From Gnetum montanum (lineage: Eukaryota > Streptophyta > Gnetopsida > Gnetales > Gnetaceae), in the NCBI GenBank assembly GCA_015680685.1, contig MNCI01013737.1:181797-245796 (forward strand): a stretch of 64,000 bases of DNA. Direction: 5' to 3'. The notes beneath the pieces are model-generated. The model was not told where the DNA came from. It saw only the letters and a program-made list of their open reading frames with translations, and did not search any database. Of the stretch, positions 24,463-35,175 are shown piece by piece (within the stretch, counting starts at the first letter, position 1; each line of letters opens with the position of its first letter). A program made the position numbers and the translations under genes.

Positions 24463-26120
24463 TGAAACACCCCAAGAAAAAATTCGAAGTCATTCTTGCT
24501 TCACTAGGCCTTGCAATTCACGTGGCACCACGACAGTTCTTTAGGAGGAGAACGTTTTGAGTTCAAGTTGGCTAGTTCAGAAAATTTTCTACTTTAGGTG
24601 TAAACAGGCTCTACGGGTCATCACGCCTGTCCACCTAAGTAGCCTGCCTAGCCGACAACCTGCTTAGAAATGGTGCACGGAGTTAGTGGTAGCATTCTGG
24701 ATGCACAAAACAATTTAGCAAGTTTTCTAGGTCACGAAGTCTTCTACGCTATGCTACGCCTCGCTATCAGCGTAGCAAGCTTTAGAAGACAACTACAAAA
24801 CGAAGTGCTACACCACTCTACACCATGTAACGTAGAGTAGCATGGAAATAGCTTCAACACTAGTTCCCCACGCCCTATTTCAAGTCCTTCAACAATGTTC
24901 CTTTCCATCAGGAAGCAGTAGACCATGTCTACTACTATGCTATACTGAGCTACAAGGTGCAGCAAGGTGTAGCAATCCTACAGAAGAGACAGAAGGTAGC
25001 TCAAAGAGCAGAATTAGCAAGTTTGCAAGTCTCGTGGAAGTGAAGTTCGCAAATCGACAAAGCTTTCACGACTAAGACCAGTTGCTACGCTATGCTATGC
25101 TACGTAGTGTAGCATAGCATAGCAAGCATGTAACACATATGTAGTATAATGCATAACAAGATGCTATGCTATGCCAAGCATGCTATGTTACAAAGCACAG
25201 TAGGACATGCAGGTGGTTTTGTGAAATCAATGCACTTCACCTAATTGGACCATTGGCACACATCTCTAGATGCTGACGGTGTAATTACGATGCAATTACA
25301 GCATGGTAGACTCATAGTTACGGCATAACAGGTTTGTGTTACAACTGTCTTACATGGCACGTGTGGCATCAGCAAGTCAACGTGGGCCCAGGGCACATGG
25401 CGTCCACACTAGCCCTTCTGTGCACCCTTGATCCTATAAATACCTTGACAAGTAGCATTCAAAGGGTTGGGAATTTTTTCCAAGAAACAACATTCAAAAG
25501 TAAGGAATTCTCCTTGATTCCTTGACTTTTCATCTCCCTGGCATTCACTCTGGCATTCAAGTTTCCTTTCATGCGCATTGTAACATCAAGCATTATAAGC
25601 TTTCTATTTGACACTGCAAATAGTTAGCATTTTGAGCAGGCATTTTGTCCCATCCCCTTTCTACCACCTTGGTAGAATCCCTGCATTGTTAGCGCCTAAG
25701 GCCGCGCCCAAGCGCATAACTTGTTTTGATCTACACGTCTTGGTTACCCTTGAGATCTTTGCACTCCGCCATGCCATGCAACCAAATGTATCCACCTTGA
25801 TAGAGCAAGCTTGTAGCTTTGGAGCGGTGAATTTTTCTAACTAAATTTTACTTTGTTTTCTTACTTATTGTTGTGTGTTGCATTGTTTTCTACTTTATTT
25901 ACTTTCAAGAATTACTTCACATTTTCATTCCTGCTTTCAAACCATATGTTGCAAAAGGCTATATAGATGCCAATTAAGTCCTTGTCTGATTGACTAGACC
26001 ATTCAGGGTGTCCCGTATCCACACACACCTAGCACGGCCCTCCCAAGGGCATGGGGTCAAAATTGTCGTACCCGCTGACCCCTCACTGTTTTCCAGCCAT
26101 CGATGTTTTTGGTTGCTACA
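24463..26120 (+). repeat. E4 5' LTR
   Basis: About 1.66 kb. It starts TGAAACACCCCAAGAAAAAA and ends GTTGCTACA. It includes a perfect 15-bp inverted repeat, GCTATGCTATGCTAC at 25089-25103 against 25109-25123, with a 5-base loop. A TATAAATA lies at 25435. Confidence 0.87.
25435..25442 (+). promoter_or_regulatory. E4 LTR TATA box
   Basis: TATAAATA preceded by GATCC, at the family position. Confidence 0.65.
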
Positions 26121-26126
26121 TTTTTC

Positions 26127-26145
26127 TTGCGCTAAAAGGAAGGCC
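26127..26145 (+). other. E4 primer-binding site, degenerate
   Basis: TTGCGCTAAAAGGAAGGCC, six bases after the LTR end; several changes from the E2 form. Confidence 0.7.
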
Positions 26146-26159
26146 TTTTGTTGTCTTTT

Positions 26160-26720
26160 CCATGTGTCATGGTAGTTCTGTAAGCCTTCTACACCCTGAT
26201 ACACATAAGCATAAACGTGACACCCTTTTTTGGTTGTTTGTACTTTGTGTGGTGCAGATTGGTTGCCTCGATGGTTCCTTGGGAGCCCCATAGAACACAA
26301 GGCCTCCAATCAAAAGCTAACTAGCTCATCTTATAGTTGTCTTGCATGCGTTTTGTACTCCATCTCGCATGGTATAGAGTAGTTGCTTCAACAGTCCCTC
26401 GAGGATCCTGCGAGACGCAAAGCCTTCTTGACCACCAGTTAGCTTGCCCATCTTATGGTTGTCTTGCATGCATTTTGTATCCCATCTTGTGTGCTATAGA
26501 GCAGTCGCTTTGACTGTCCCTTGGGGATCCTGCGAGACACAAAGCCTTCTTGGTTGCTAACTAGCTTTCCCATCTTATGGCAGTCTTGCATTCACTTTAC
26601 ACTTTATCACGCATTGGCGTAAACATGACACCTATTTGTGGTTGTTTGCACCTTGTGTGGTGTAGGTCTGTCACCTCGACGGTTCCTCTGGAATTCGGCA
26701 AGACGTAAAGCCTTCTTGTT
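26160..26720 (+). repeat. E4 leader, four tandem units
   Basis: Units recur near 26167, 26333, 26455 and 26576, beginning CATGGTAGT or CTTATGGTTGTCTTGC. The layout matches E3. Some units have lost the GCGTAAAC arm. The region between 26720 and the ATG at 26800 shows nothing further. Confidence 0.72.
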
Positions 26721-26799
26721 TACTGTTTTCTAGTTTCCTTGTTCGTTCACACTCTTTTGCATAACTTTTATGTTTTTTTGCATAACTACTTTCTTAACA

Positions 26800-27284
26800 A
26801 TGGCTTTTTCAATGGTTGCTCCCAATGCCTTCAACGTGGAAGTTCCCTTCAACGTTAAAGACCCCATCATGATTCAAGGCACTACTGGTGCCGAAAAACT
26901 ACTGAACTCGATTCTAGAAACATGTTGATCTCTCAGAATCCAAAATCGAGGACCTGAGGGATTGGCCTAGCAACATGAGCATTACGGTTTTCTCTATGCA
27001 AAGGTGCAGCCCAATCTGCCCTTGGACATACATGAACTCGAGGACAAACGCAGCTTCGAGTTCGCCTATTGCAATGGGAAGGAGTTTTTTCCTACTTCTG
27101 GTGTGTCTTTACCTTTAACACAAGCATACAAAAGGCTTCTAGACCAACTAATCCGATTGGCTAGGCTTAGGGAGTAACAGGACACAACATCCAACCAAGA
27201 TGATTCTTTCCTAGACGGGCAGGAAGAACTCGATTCTCAATCGGATGAGGGAGGTCCACCTGATCCCACTCCTGTCCCTCCTAC
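26800..27284 (+). pseudogene. E4 gag, N-terminal piece
   Basis: ATG at 26800 (MAFSMVAPNAFNVEV) aligns with E3. SFEFAYCNGKEFFPTSG follows. Stops at 26926 and 26968 and others break the reading. It is interrupted at 27284 by E5; the remainder is at 46218-48721. Confidence 0.75.
27280..27284 (+). repeat. E5 target-site duplication, left
   Basis: CCTAC immediately before the E5 LTR terminus. The right partner is CTTGC at 46218-46222, differing by two transitions. The undisrupted E3 sequence at this point reads CCTAC, supporting a 5-bp duplication that has since mutated. Confidence 0.6.
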
Positions 27285-28964
27285 TGTAGCAACTGAAAAC
27301 GTCAGCGGCTGGAATAACTCCAAGGTTGACGGACATAATAGTTCCAACCTCGTGCCCGCAGGAGGGCGGTGCTGAATGTATGCGAACACAGGGAGCCCTG
27401 AATGGTCTGGTTGATCAAACAGGGACTTACATTGGCATCAATATAGCCTTTTGCAATATAAACTGTACGAGTTGTGGGTGGTGCTTGCAGCAGGCAAAGA
27501 AAGGGACTAAAAAATGAAACAACAATGCCAAACAGTAAATAAACATAAGTGCGACAATGATATGAGATAATGGTTGAAGGTAAACAAATCAGAAAATAAT
27601 ACAAGGAAGCCAAACAGTAAATAAGAAGTAATATAAGGTACAGTTAGGGACATGCACCACTTCAGCGTTGTAATTCTATTCGGTAAGGAAGTGGCATAGT
27701 CGGTTGCACGATGTGACAGAGTGTAGAAAGTCCCAAGAGTGACCAAAGCATGCCGGGAAATAGAAAAGAAGATAACTATGCACTTGGGCATAGACTTCGC
27801 GTATATACAATGCGAGCGAGATCCTACCAAGGTGGTAGAGTGAGACTTCGGGTTTTCATCACCTAAGAGAGGTTCCTTTTACAGATTGCTGGTCTCCCCT
27901 TTTTTCTTTTCTTAATGTAAGATCGTAGGTATTCTTTTATCTTTTTTTTTTTGTTTTTTCGTTGACCCAACCCTTTGCGTGCTATTTGATGGGCTATTTA
28001 TAGGGCAGAAGGTAGGAAAAGGTGACTGTTTGAATATTTCATGTTGCAGACCTCCGCCTCCTCACTAGCACTACCTGAGCCATTTGTAACCATTGGGCTT
28101 ACCAGACTGTTGCGATGCAAGCAATAACTACGATCCTGACAATTGTAACTACACTGCCAACCCCTAGAAGCATGTGACAATGGCTCGATTGAGGTGGAGT
28201 GCATTGATGTCACACAACCATCTTCATGCCACACTGTATTTTGTGATGTGACTTGCTTGGCATGACGTAGCCTCTTACCGCGTGTCTCGTTGTATGTCAC
28301 GTATTTGTTACGCGATGCTACGCTACGTAGTGTAGCATAGCATAGCGACTGGAGTTGAATGTGACAGCTTCGCTGATCTGCAAACTATTCCCCTAAGATG
28401 CAAGTTTTGCACACTTTGCTAATTTTGCCTTTTGAACTGCCTTATGCCCCTTTTCATAGGATTGCTATGCCTTGCTGCGCCATGTAGCTCAGCGTAGCGT
28501 AGCAGCAAACATGGTCTGCCGCTTCCTTACAAAAAGAGAGGTCACTGCAGAATTCGAAGTTGTGAAAGGGGAGTGGACAGTGAAGTTGTTGCTATGTTAT
28601 GCCATGTGATAGTGTGTAGTGTAACATCCTGTTCTGCCATTGTTTCCTGACACTTTCTATGCTACACATTGTAGCGTAGCATGCTTTGTGACTTAGAAAA
28701 CTTGCTGAACTACTTTTCCCATGCATCTAGACTTCCGTCATTGATTCTGGATACCGTATCTGAGCAGGCTACTGGCTGTTTAGAATACTTTGGAGGGTGG
28801 ACGAGTTGGTATGAAACTCATTCATGCCTAAAGTAGAAAATTTAATGAACTGGCCACCCTGGACTCATAATGTTCTTTTTCGGGTGGACTACCATGATGC
28901 TTGTGCGAACTGCAAGACCCTGGTGAAGCTAGGATGATCCCACATTTTCTTTTAGGGTGTTTCA
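27285..28964 (-). repeat. E5 3' LTR
   Basis: On the minus strand it starts TGAAACACCCTAAAAGAAAA and ends TTGCTACA. It contains a near-perfect GCTACGCTAC inverted repeat near 28311-28345 and other GCTAC-type inverted repeats between about 28450 and 28690. Confidence 0.9.
27995..28002 (-). promoter_or_regulatory. TATA box in the E5 3' LTR
   Basis: TATAAATA on the minus strand inside GCCCTATAAATAGCCC-like sequence; the same element occurs in the 5' LTR. Confidence 0.6.
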
Positions 28965-29874
28965 TTGGCCCCTCTTTGTTGACATCTGGAGAACAAGTTC
29001 GATGGACGTCAGCAAAGAATATGAAACACCACAGTGGGCGAAATGATGAGGCTATCGCTTGGTGAGTACTGAGATGTTGCCTGGCCATGTTCAAGGGTGC
29101 CACATTGGTGTTGTGGAGGTTAAGGCAGAGAGCAGAGATGATGTTTAGCCAAGTTCCTTGTCGGAGTGCTCTGAGGGGCTTGTTTGTGTTTTCATCTTTG
29201 ACTGGTGCTGTCCTTCAACCTCCTGTAGGCAGGCATCCCTGGTGAAGCTAGGATGATCCCACATTTTCTTTTAGGGTGTTTCATTGGCCCCTCTTTGTCG
29301 ACGTCTGGAGAACAAGTTCGATGGACGTCGACAAAGAATATGAAACACCACAGTGGGTGAAATGCTGAGGCTATCGCTTGGTGAGTACTGAGACATTGCC
29401 TAGCCATGTTCGAGGGTGCCGCATTGGTGCTGTGGAGGTTAAGGTAGAGAGCAGAGATGATGTTTAGCCAAGTCCCTCGTCAGAGTGCTCTGAGGGGCTC
29501 GTTTGTGTTTTCATCTCTGACTGGCACTGTCCTTCAACGTCCTGTAGGCAGGCGTCCCTGGTGAAGCTAGGATGATTCCACATTTTCTTTTAGGGTGTTT
29601 CATTGGCCCCTCTTTGTCGATGTCTGGAGAACAAGTTCGATGGACGTCAGCAAAGAATATGAAACACCACAGTGGGTGAAATGCTGAGGCTATCACTTGG
29701 TGAGTATTGAGATGTTGCTTGGCCATGTTCGAGGGTGTTGCATTGGTGCTGTGGAGGTTAAGGTAGAGAGTAGAGATGATGTTTAGCCAAGTCCCTCGTC
29801 GAAGTGCTCTGAGGGGCTCATTTATGTTTTCATCTTTGAATGACGCTATCCTTCAACCTCCTGTAGGCAGGCAT
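28918..29874 (-). repeat. E5 319-bp tandem triplication spanning the PPT and LTR start
   Basis: Three head-to-tail units at 28918-29236, 29237-29555 and 29556-29874, each exactly 319 bp by my count. Each unit carries the first 47 bp of the LTR, the polypurine tract and about 260 bp of 3' UTR. Only the first is joined to a full LTR. Confidence 0.88.
28965..28977 (-). other. E5 polypurine tract
   Basis: AAAGAGGGGCCAA on the minus strand, directly before the TGAAACAC start of the 3' LTR. This is the usual site for priming plus-strand DNA. It is repeated in the other two 319-bp units. Confidence 0.75.
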
Positions 29875-30599
29875 CCCTTCCGTAAGACGAGTTGTATTGC
29901 ATCCACGGGAGGTCTGGACCTGCCTATCGGAGTCTTCCACATGGCAAGTTGTGTTACGCATGTGCCAAAATTTGAAATCTCAAATAGCCATGCTAGTCGA
30001 AGCACTCACTTTACGACAATGTAGCCTTTGTTGTTGTAGGGGGATGTTCCTGTGAGGATGATGTTTTGCGGGCTACCAACATTGTTGTTACCCTTGGGCA
30101 CCATTGCTGGTGTGAGATGCCCAAAGTAGGGAGGCCAGTAGCAATCTTGATAGCATTGCCTGTGGGGGGAGCTATTCCCCAGGGCACCGGGGATGCGGAT
30201 GCACTGGGATCCCAGCCAAAGACATGCACGTTGAGTTTAGCTATGGGATCAGCTACCACATAGCTGAACATTGCTCAAGTCTCAACCTTGGTGGGGAATG
30301 GAAGTGCAAGAATATTATGGCTAGGCCATAATACTATCAACACATTAGAAGTGAGAACGGGCCTAGGAGCTACCGTCAGGGTGGTGGATCGTAGTGACGA
30401 TAGGTTTGGAGGGCTTGTGTGACATCGTACGACGTCTTCGGAGGGTCAGCATGACACCAGAGATGGTGATATGCACGCTTCGGACCATATCTTTCTTGCA
30501 TCAGGAACTGCATCCTGGGGTGGCGATGTCCCACCTGTATGTCGGTGTCATGCCCTTTCGTTCAATGTATATTTGGTTATGATGCCTAATGAGGATGCG
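29875..30599 (-). other. E5 3' UTR, unassigned part
   Basis: Noncoding between pol and the triplication. One open run of 86 codons on the sense strand (30271-30011, starting MFSYVVADPIAKLNV) has no counterpart I can check and no recognised motif. I treat it as unproven. Confidence 0.4.
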
Positions 30600-30893
30600 A
30601 CACGATCCCAGTTTAAGGTCTTGGTAGACCAGATGCTGGTTTAGGGTCCAAGCGGATCGCTATGCTGATTTGAGGTCCTAGCAGACCGTACACGCTAGTT
30701 TTACATTGTGGTGGACACGCGATGCCAATTTATAGTCATAGAGGACTAACAGTGCCAATTTTACATTGTGGCGGACCATCGCTACCAGTTTACCGTCATA
30801 GCGGATGCTATTTGGTGCTGCTAGTTTATCGTCATTGCAGATGCTATGGCTACCAGTGTATCATCATAGCGGACGGTGTTCGATGCTGTCATT
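30600..30893 (-). repeat. E5 3' UTR minisatellite
   Basis: About eight degenerate units of 30-40 bp. On the plus strand each has the frame CCAGTTTA, then GTCATAGCGGAC, then a short variable part. It starts just after the pol stop. Hypervariable tandem repeats in this position are known for Tat-lineage elements. Confidence 0.7.
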
Positions 30894-30898
30894 GCATC

Positions 30899-33800
30899 CT
30901 ATATGTAGTATGTCTTGAGGTGCAAGTGGTTCACCAGGTTGGCAAATTCGTTGCCATCCATGTCAGCCAGTTTGAAAGCTCCATTCCGAAAGGCTTCAAT
31001 GAACACATAAGGCCCTTCCCAGTTGGCTGAGAATTTGCTCACATGCTCACGGATGGCCTTGAGGATGAGATCTCCCTTCTGTATTGGTCATCGATGCTGG
31101 TTTGCACGATGCTTTTGCCACTATCTGTCTTGATAGCGCTCGATCCATCTTAGTGTCTGCACACGTTCCTCCTCCACTGAGTCAAGGTCGATGGCTCACG
31201 ATTCATTGTTCTGGGCTTCGCTCATGAAGTTGGACAGGATCATCTGGAGTGAGGGTACCTATAAATCAAGAGGCAACACAAATTTAGATCCATAAATCAG
31301 ACTATAAGGGATCTTACTTGTAGCAGTTCTACAAGTTATTCAATAGGCCCAGAGGACATAGAGTATTTGCTTGTGCCACCACCTCTTGCAATTGCTAAGC
31401 ATCCGCTTAAGTAAGTTGATGATGGACTTATTTGTAGCCTCTACCTGTCTGTTCGCTTATGGGTAGAAGGGGGAAGAAAATGATTATTTAATGCCTAGGT
31501 TACTGCAGAAGGCCCGGGTTTATTTACTGCTAAACTATGGTCCATTGTCAGTCACAATGGTCATTGGAAGCCCGAACCTAGTCACTATGTTATTGAGGAT
31601 GAAGTGGTAGATTTTCTGGAACGTAGTTTTCCTCAGAGGAATAGCTTCCACCCATTTAGTAAAATACTCTATGGTGGTGATAATGAAGCTATGCCCCGTG
31701 GAAGATTTAGACGTGATGGGCCCTATGAGGTCTAGTCCCCATCGTTGGAAAGGCCACGTAATTTGTGTAGGGTGTAGGTCTGTAGGCGCTATGTGTATAA
31801 GATTTGCATATCTCTAACATGTGTCACATGTCTTGACTTTAGAAAAATAGCCACACTCCATGTAAGGCCAATAATATCCTAGGCGTCTAATTTTCGTTGC
31901 CATAGCCCTAGGTGTGATGTGCCCACCGCATAGCCCTTCATGAACCTCATTAACTACCTTATGTGCCTGCTCACCATCTACGCACGTCAGCAATATCCCA
32001 TCGTAGGACTGCCAGCATAGGACGTCACTTCCCATGAGCACGTATTACCGAGCACGTTTGTGGATTGCATCTCTCTGGCCTGATGTCAATCCACCTGGGA
32101 TTTCGCCATGTTGTAAATATGCTTTAATGTTATCATACCATTCCGGGGTGTCCGCAGTGTCGATAGACGCCATGTGTTCTGTTCAAGTGATAGGCTCTAT
32201 GCATTCTATAATCATAGTGGGAAGGTTAGCCAAGGATTGTGATGGGATGTTTAATGCGAGGGTGGCTAAGGCATCAGCTATGCCGTTCTCATTGCGTGGC
32301 ACGTGTTGCACATCGATGGTCGCGAATTGTTTCAATAAGATCTTTGCTAGGTCATAGTGGGGTTGTAGATGCATAGCCTTATAGGCGTAAGCTTCGGTGA
32401 CTTGATTCACAACTAGCTGGAAATCTCCTTGGATCGCCAGGTGTTGTACATGCAGTGCGCGGGCGATTAAGAGGCCTCTAAGTAGCCCCTCATATTTCAC
32501 CACGTTGTTAGTGCATGGGAATGCAAAGCAATAAGTAGATGGGTGCATCTCCCCAGAAGGGAATGTGATTATGGCAGCAGTGCTACCTCCTTGCGTGGTT
32601 GAGGAACCTTCGAAGTGTAAGGTCACCTCAAAATGTGGTGGGACGATGGCGACATCACTTACATATTCGTCTGGGAACTCGAGGTTGATGACCGCTTGGT
32701 CGTCAACTGGTGAGGCTGTGAGTTGGGTTGCTATGGCTTAGCCTTTTTTCGATGATTGGCTCACATAGTGTAGATCAAATTCTATAGTTATTGCCTTCCA
32801 TTGGACTATCCTGCTATCTTTGTATAGGTTACCGGTGATATCCTGGAGTACATTGCTTTTGCAAATGATGTTGGTTGTGCTGCGGAATAGGTAGTGCCGT
32901 CACCATTTTAGTGCGAACACTAAGGCTAGGCAACTCCTTTCCACCTCGTTGTATTTTTTCTCATATGATATCAATGCATGGCTCAAGTAATACACTGGTA
33001 TCTCAAAGTCATTTTCCCACTTTTGAGATAGCAGTGCCGCTATGGATGTGTTGGAGGTGGCGAGGTATATGAAGAAAGGCTTGTCCCTCTGCGATGGGTA
33101 TATTGTTGGTAAGTGGGAGAGTTATTTCTTTAGGTTTTCAAAGGCTTGTTAACATTGGGCTGTTCACTTGAAGTCAACCCCTTTTTTCATAAGATGTTGC
33201 ATGGGGTTTAACTTGTCGGTCAGTCTTGCTATGAACCTTCAAATGAATTGCACTCTACCTTGTAGACCACGTAACTCTTTTAGGTTTGTGGGAGGCTCTA
33301 GGTTGATGATAGCTTTGACTTTGTCTAGGTCCACCCGTATTCCAGCCTCCGATACTACAAACCCTAACATGTGCTCGGTCTTTACTTTGAAGATGCATTT
33401 CTTAGGATTGAGATGCAAATTGTGCCTTTAACATCACTTGAGGACTAACTCTAGGTCGTGCGGGTGATGGGCCGCCTCTTTGGATTTAACCACTATGTCG
33501 TCTACGTAATCATTTAACGTTTCTAGGATATGATTACTAAAAATGTACGTCATGGCTCACTGGTATGTTGCCCCAGCATTTTTGAGCCTGAAGGGCATCA
33601 TGGTATAGCAGAAGGTCCCCCATGGAGTCATGAAGGTGGTTGACAGTTGGTGTTCAGGGTTGATGCGGATTTGGTTATATCTGGAGAAACCATCCATGAA
33701 GGATAGCAAAGCATGCCCAGCCATGCTGTCGATGAGTTGATCGATGTTCGGTAGTGGAAAGTTATCCTTGATCGTTGCCTTGTTTAAATCTTAGAAATCT

Positions 33801-34372
33801 ATACACATTCGTATCCCTCCTGTTTTCTTCAAAACCACAACGATGTTGGACACCCATTCTGAATAGTCAACTGCATGAATGAAACCTGCTCGGTATAACT
33901 TAGTGACCTCCTCCTTTACGGCTAACACAATTTCCAGCTTGATTTTATGCACCTTTTTCCTGGATGCCTTCACGTGGGGATCTAAGATAATGTTATGCTA
34001 AATAAACCATGGATCTAGACCTGGTATATCTTCATAGGACCATGCGAAGATGTAAACATGTTCTTGCAAGGTTTTAGCTATGCCCACATGTATTTGTGTG
34101 TCTAGTAGAGAGTTGAGTCTTAATGTCTTTACCTCCCTTCTTGTAGAGGTTACAGGTATTTCAACAAGTGGATCCTTGGTTACATCCCTAGCCTCCAAAT
34201 CTAGGACATGGACTAGGTGTTTAGGAAAATCCGGGGGTACTTCTGAGGTTGCTATAGTGTTGATCACAACTGATTCCCAGTTGATCACGTCGGGGTTTAA
34301 CTTTCTTACGAGCTTGCCTCATGGCCCCATCAATATTAGAGTCGTGAATAGGGCATGGTGGGTTTCCATTTC
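30899..34372 (-). pseudogene. E5 pol: RT, RNase H, aRNH, integrase
   Basis: The only pol with integrase complete in view. Connector with VVINTIATSEVPPDFPKH (about 34270). RT at about 33990-33300 with EEVTKLYRAGFIHAVDYSE and YVDD at 33497-33508. RNase H at about 33130-32860, with YYLSHAL. aRNH at 32640-32190: LHFEGSSTTQGGSTAAIITF, VKYEGLLRGLLIARAL and DVQHVPRNENGIADALATL. Integrase follows: zinc-finger HEGLCGGH and CDTC (32000-31815), GLDLIGPI, TDNGP near 31540 and the acidic QVEA near 31440. The C-terminal FSANWEGPYVFIEAFRNG ends with a stop at 30899-30901. About a dozen or more stops, few frameshifts. Confidence 0.88.
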
Positions 34373-35020
34373 TTATTTAACCTATCATCACAAGATGAGA
34401 GCCTGGGTAAGGGTCACTAGAGATTGTACAGAATGCAAATCTGCAAAGTATCATCAAGATGCGACTTGCTAAATAAGGTGATGTAAAAGATTGAAGATGT
34501 GCTTGCTTAGGGTCATGGTGTACTACCCAGGCACGGGGATCTAGGATAGTTGAAGACATAGTCATTGTTGATGTAAATGGCGAGTTGTGCATAGATGCCG
34601 AACCATTACTAGTTTAGATGTCATTTGTGTTGTCGTATCGTGACATGCAACATCTTGCTGTGCTAAATAACGATAAAAGAGATAACATTGCGAGCATGAA
34701 ACGTATTGGGCGGTTAATGCGGGAATGAAGGCAGGAAGTTGTTAAGAGCTATGCTATCCTTATGTCGAGGTGTGCTAGGTGATTGCTGATGCAAGAAGCG
34801 TAATTACTTCGTTTGACATTGTTGCAAACCGTGGTCATTACTAGCTGAAATATTATTATATCATTTTTTACTTTCAAGAAGGAAAGTAACTATCTTGGAG
34901 CGTGCGGGTGTTTAAATGCCAATAGTGTTGTGATGTCATGGTGAGCATGTTGCCTGTCACCCCCTCCCCGCCTTAATTAGAGAGAGAGAAAAGAAGTTTT
35001 CCCATTTTGCTCTTACTGTC
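34373..35020. other. E5 spacer between pol and the antisense gene
   Basis: No gene is supported. Includes a purine-rich GAGAGAGAGAAAAGAAG stretch near 34979-34996, upstream of the antisense TATA-like box. By analogy with Ogre elements, a sense intron may end near here; I could not fix an acceptor. Confidence 0.4.
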
Positions 35021-35028
35021 ATAAATAG
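35021..35028 (+). promoter_or_regulatory. TATA-like box of the E5 antisense gene
   Basis: ATAAATAG within GTCATAAATAGGGG, 155 bp upstream of the exon 1 ATG at 35176. Its position parallels TATA-like boxes in E2 and E6. Confidence 0.5.
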
Positions 35029-35175
35029 GGGTCGAATCCTGGTAATTTCGTTGTTTTTGCCTTAGAAGAGCATAATCCTTATCGAAGCACTTTGGTAATT
35101 TTAGAGCATGGAGACACTGTGTAAATCCATATTGAGGTGAATTTCTACAAAGGTCATAAATCTGCTAGGAGGGCT

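Larger units (their letters stand above)
24463..27284 (+). mobile_element. E4, first segment (5' LTR to gag N-terminus)
   Basis: Inserted in exon 7 of the E3 antisense gene. Its gag is broken at 27284 by the minus-strand element E5 and resumes at 46218. Aligning with E3 shows the break falls at CCTCCTAC, after which the right segment continues with the rest of the same sentence of gag. Confidence 0.88.

Noticed and set aside
29237-29874. Two additional LTR insertions
   Set aside because: Only the first 47 bp of the LTR recur, within exact 319-bp tandem units; no LTR bodies or target duplications.
29875-30898. An envelope-like gene after pol
   Set aside because: No long frame, signal peptide or membrane segment; the region is short repeats and noncoding sequence.
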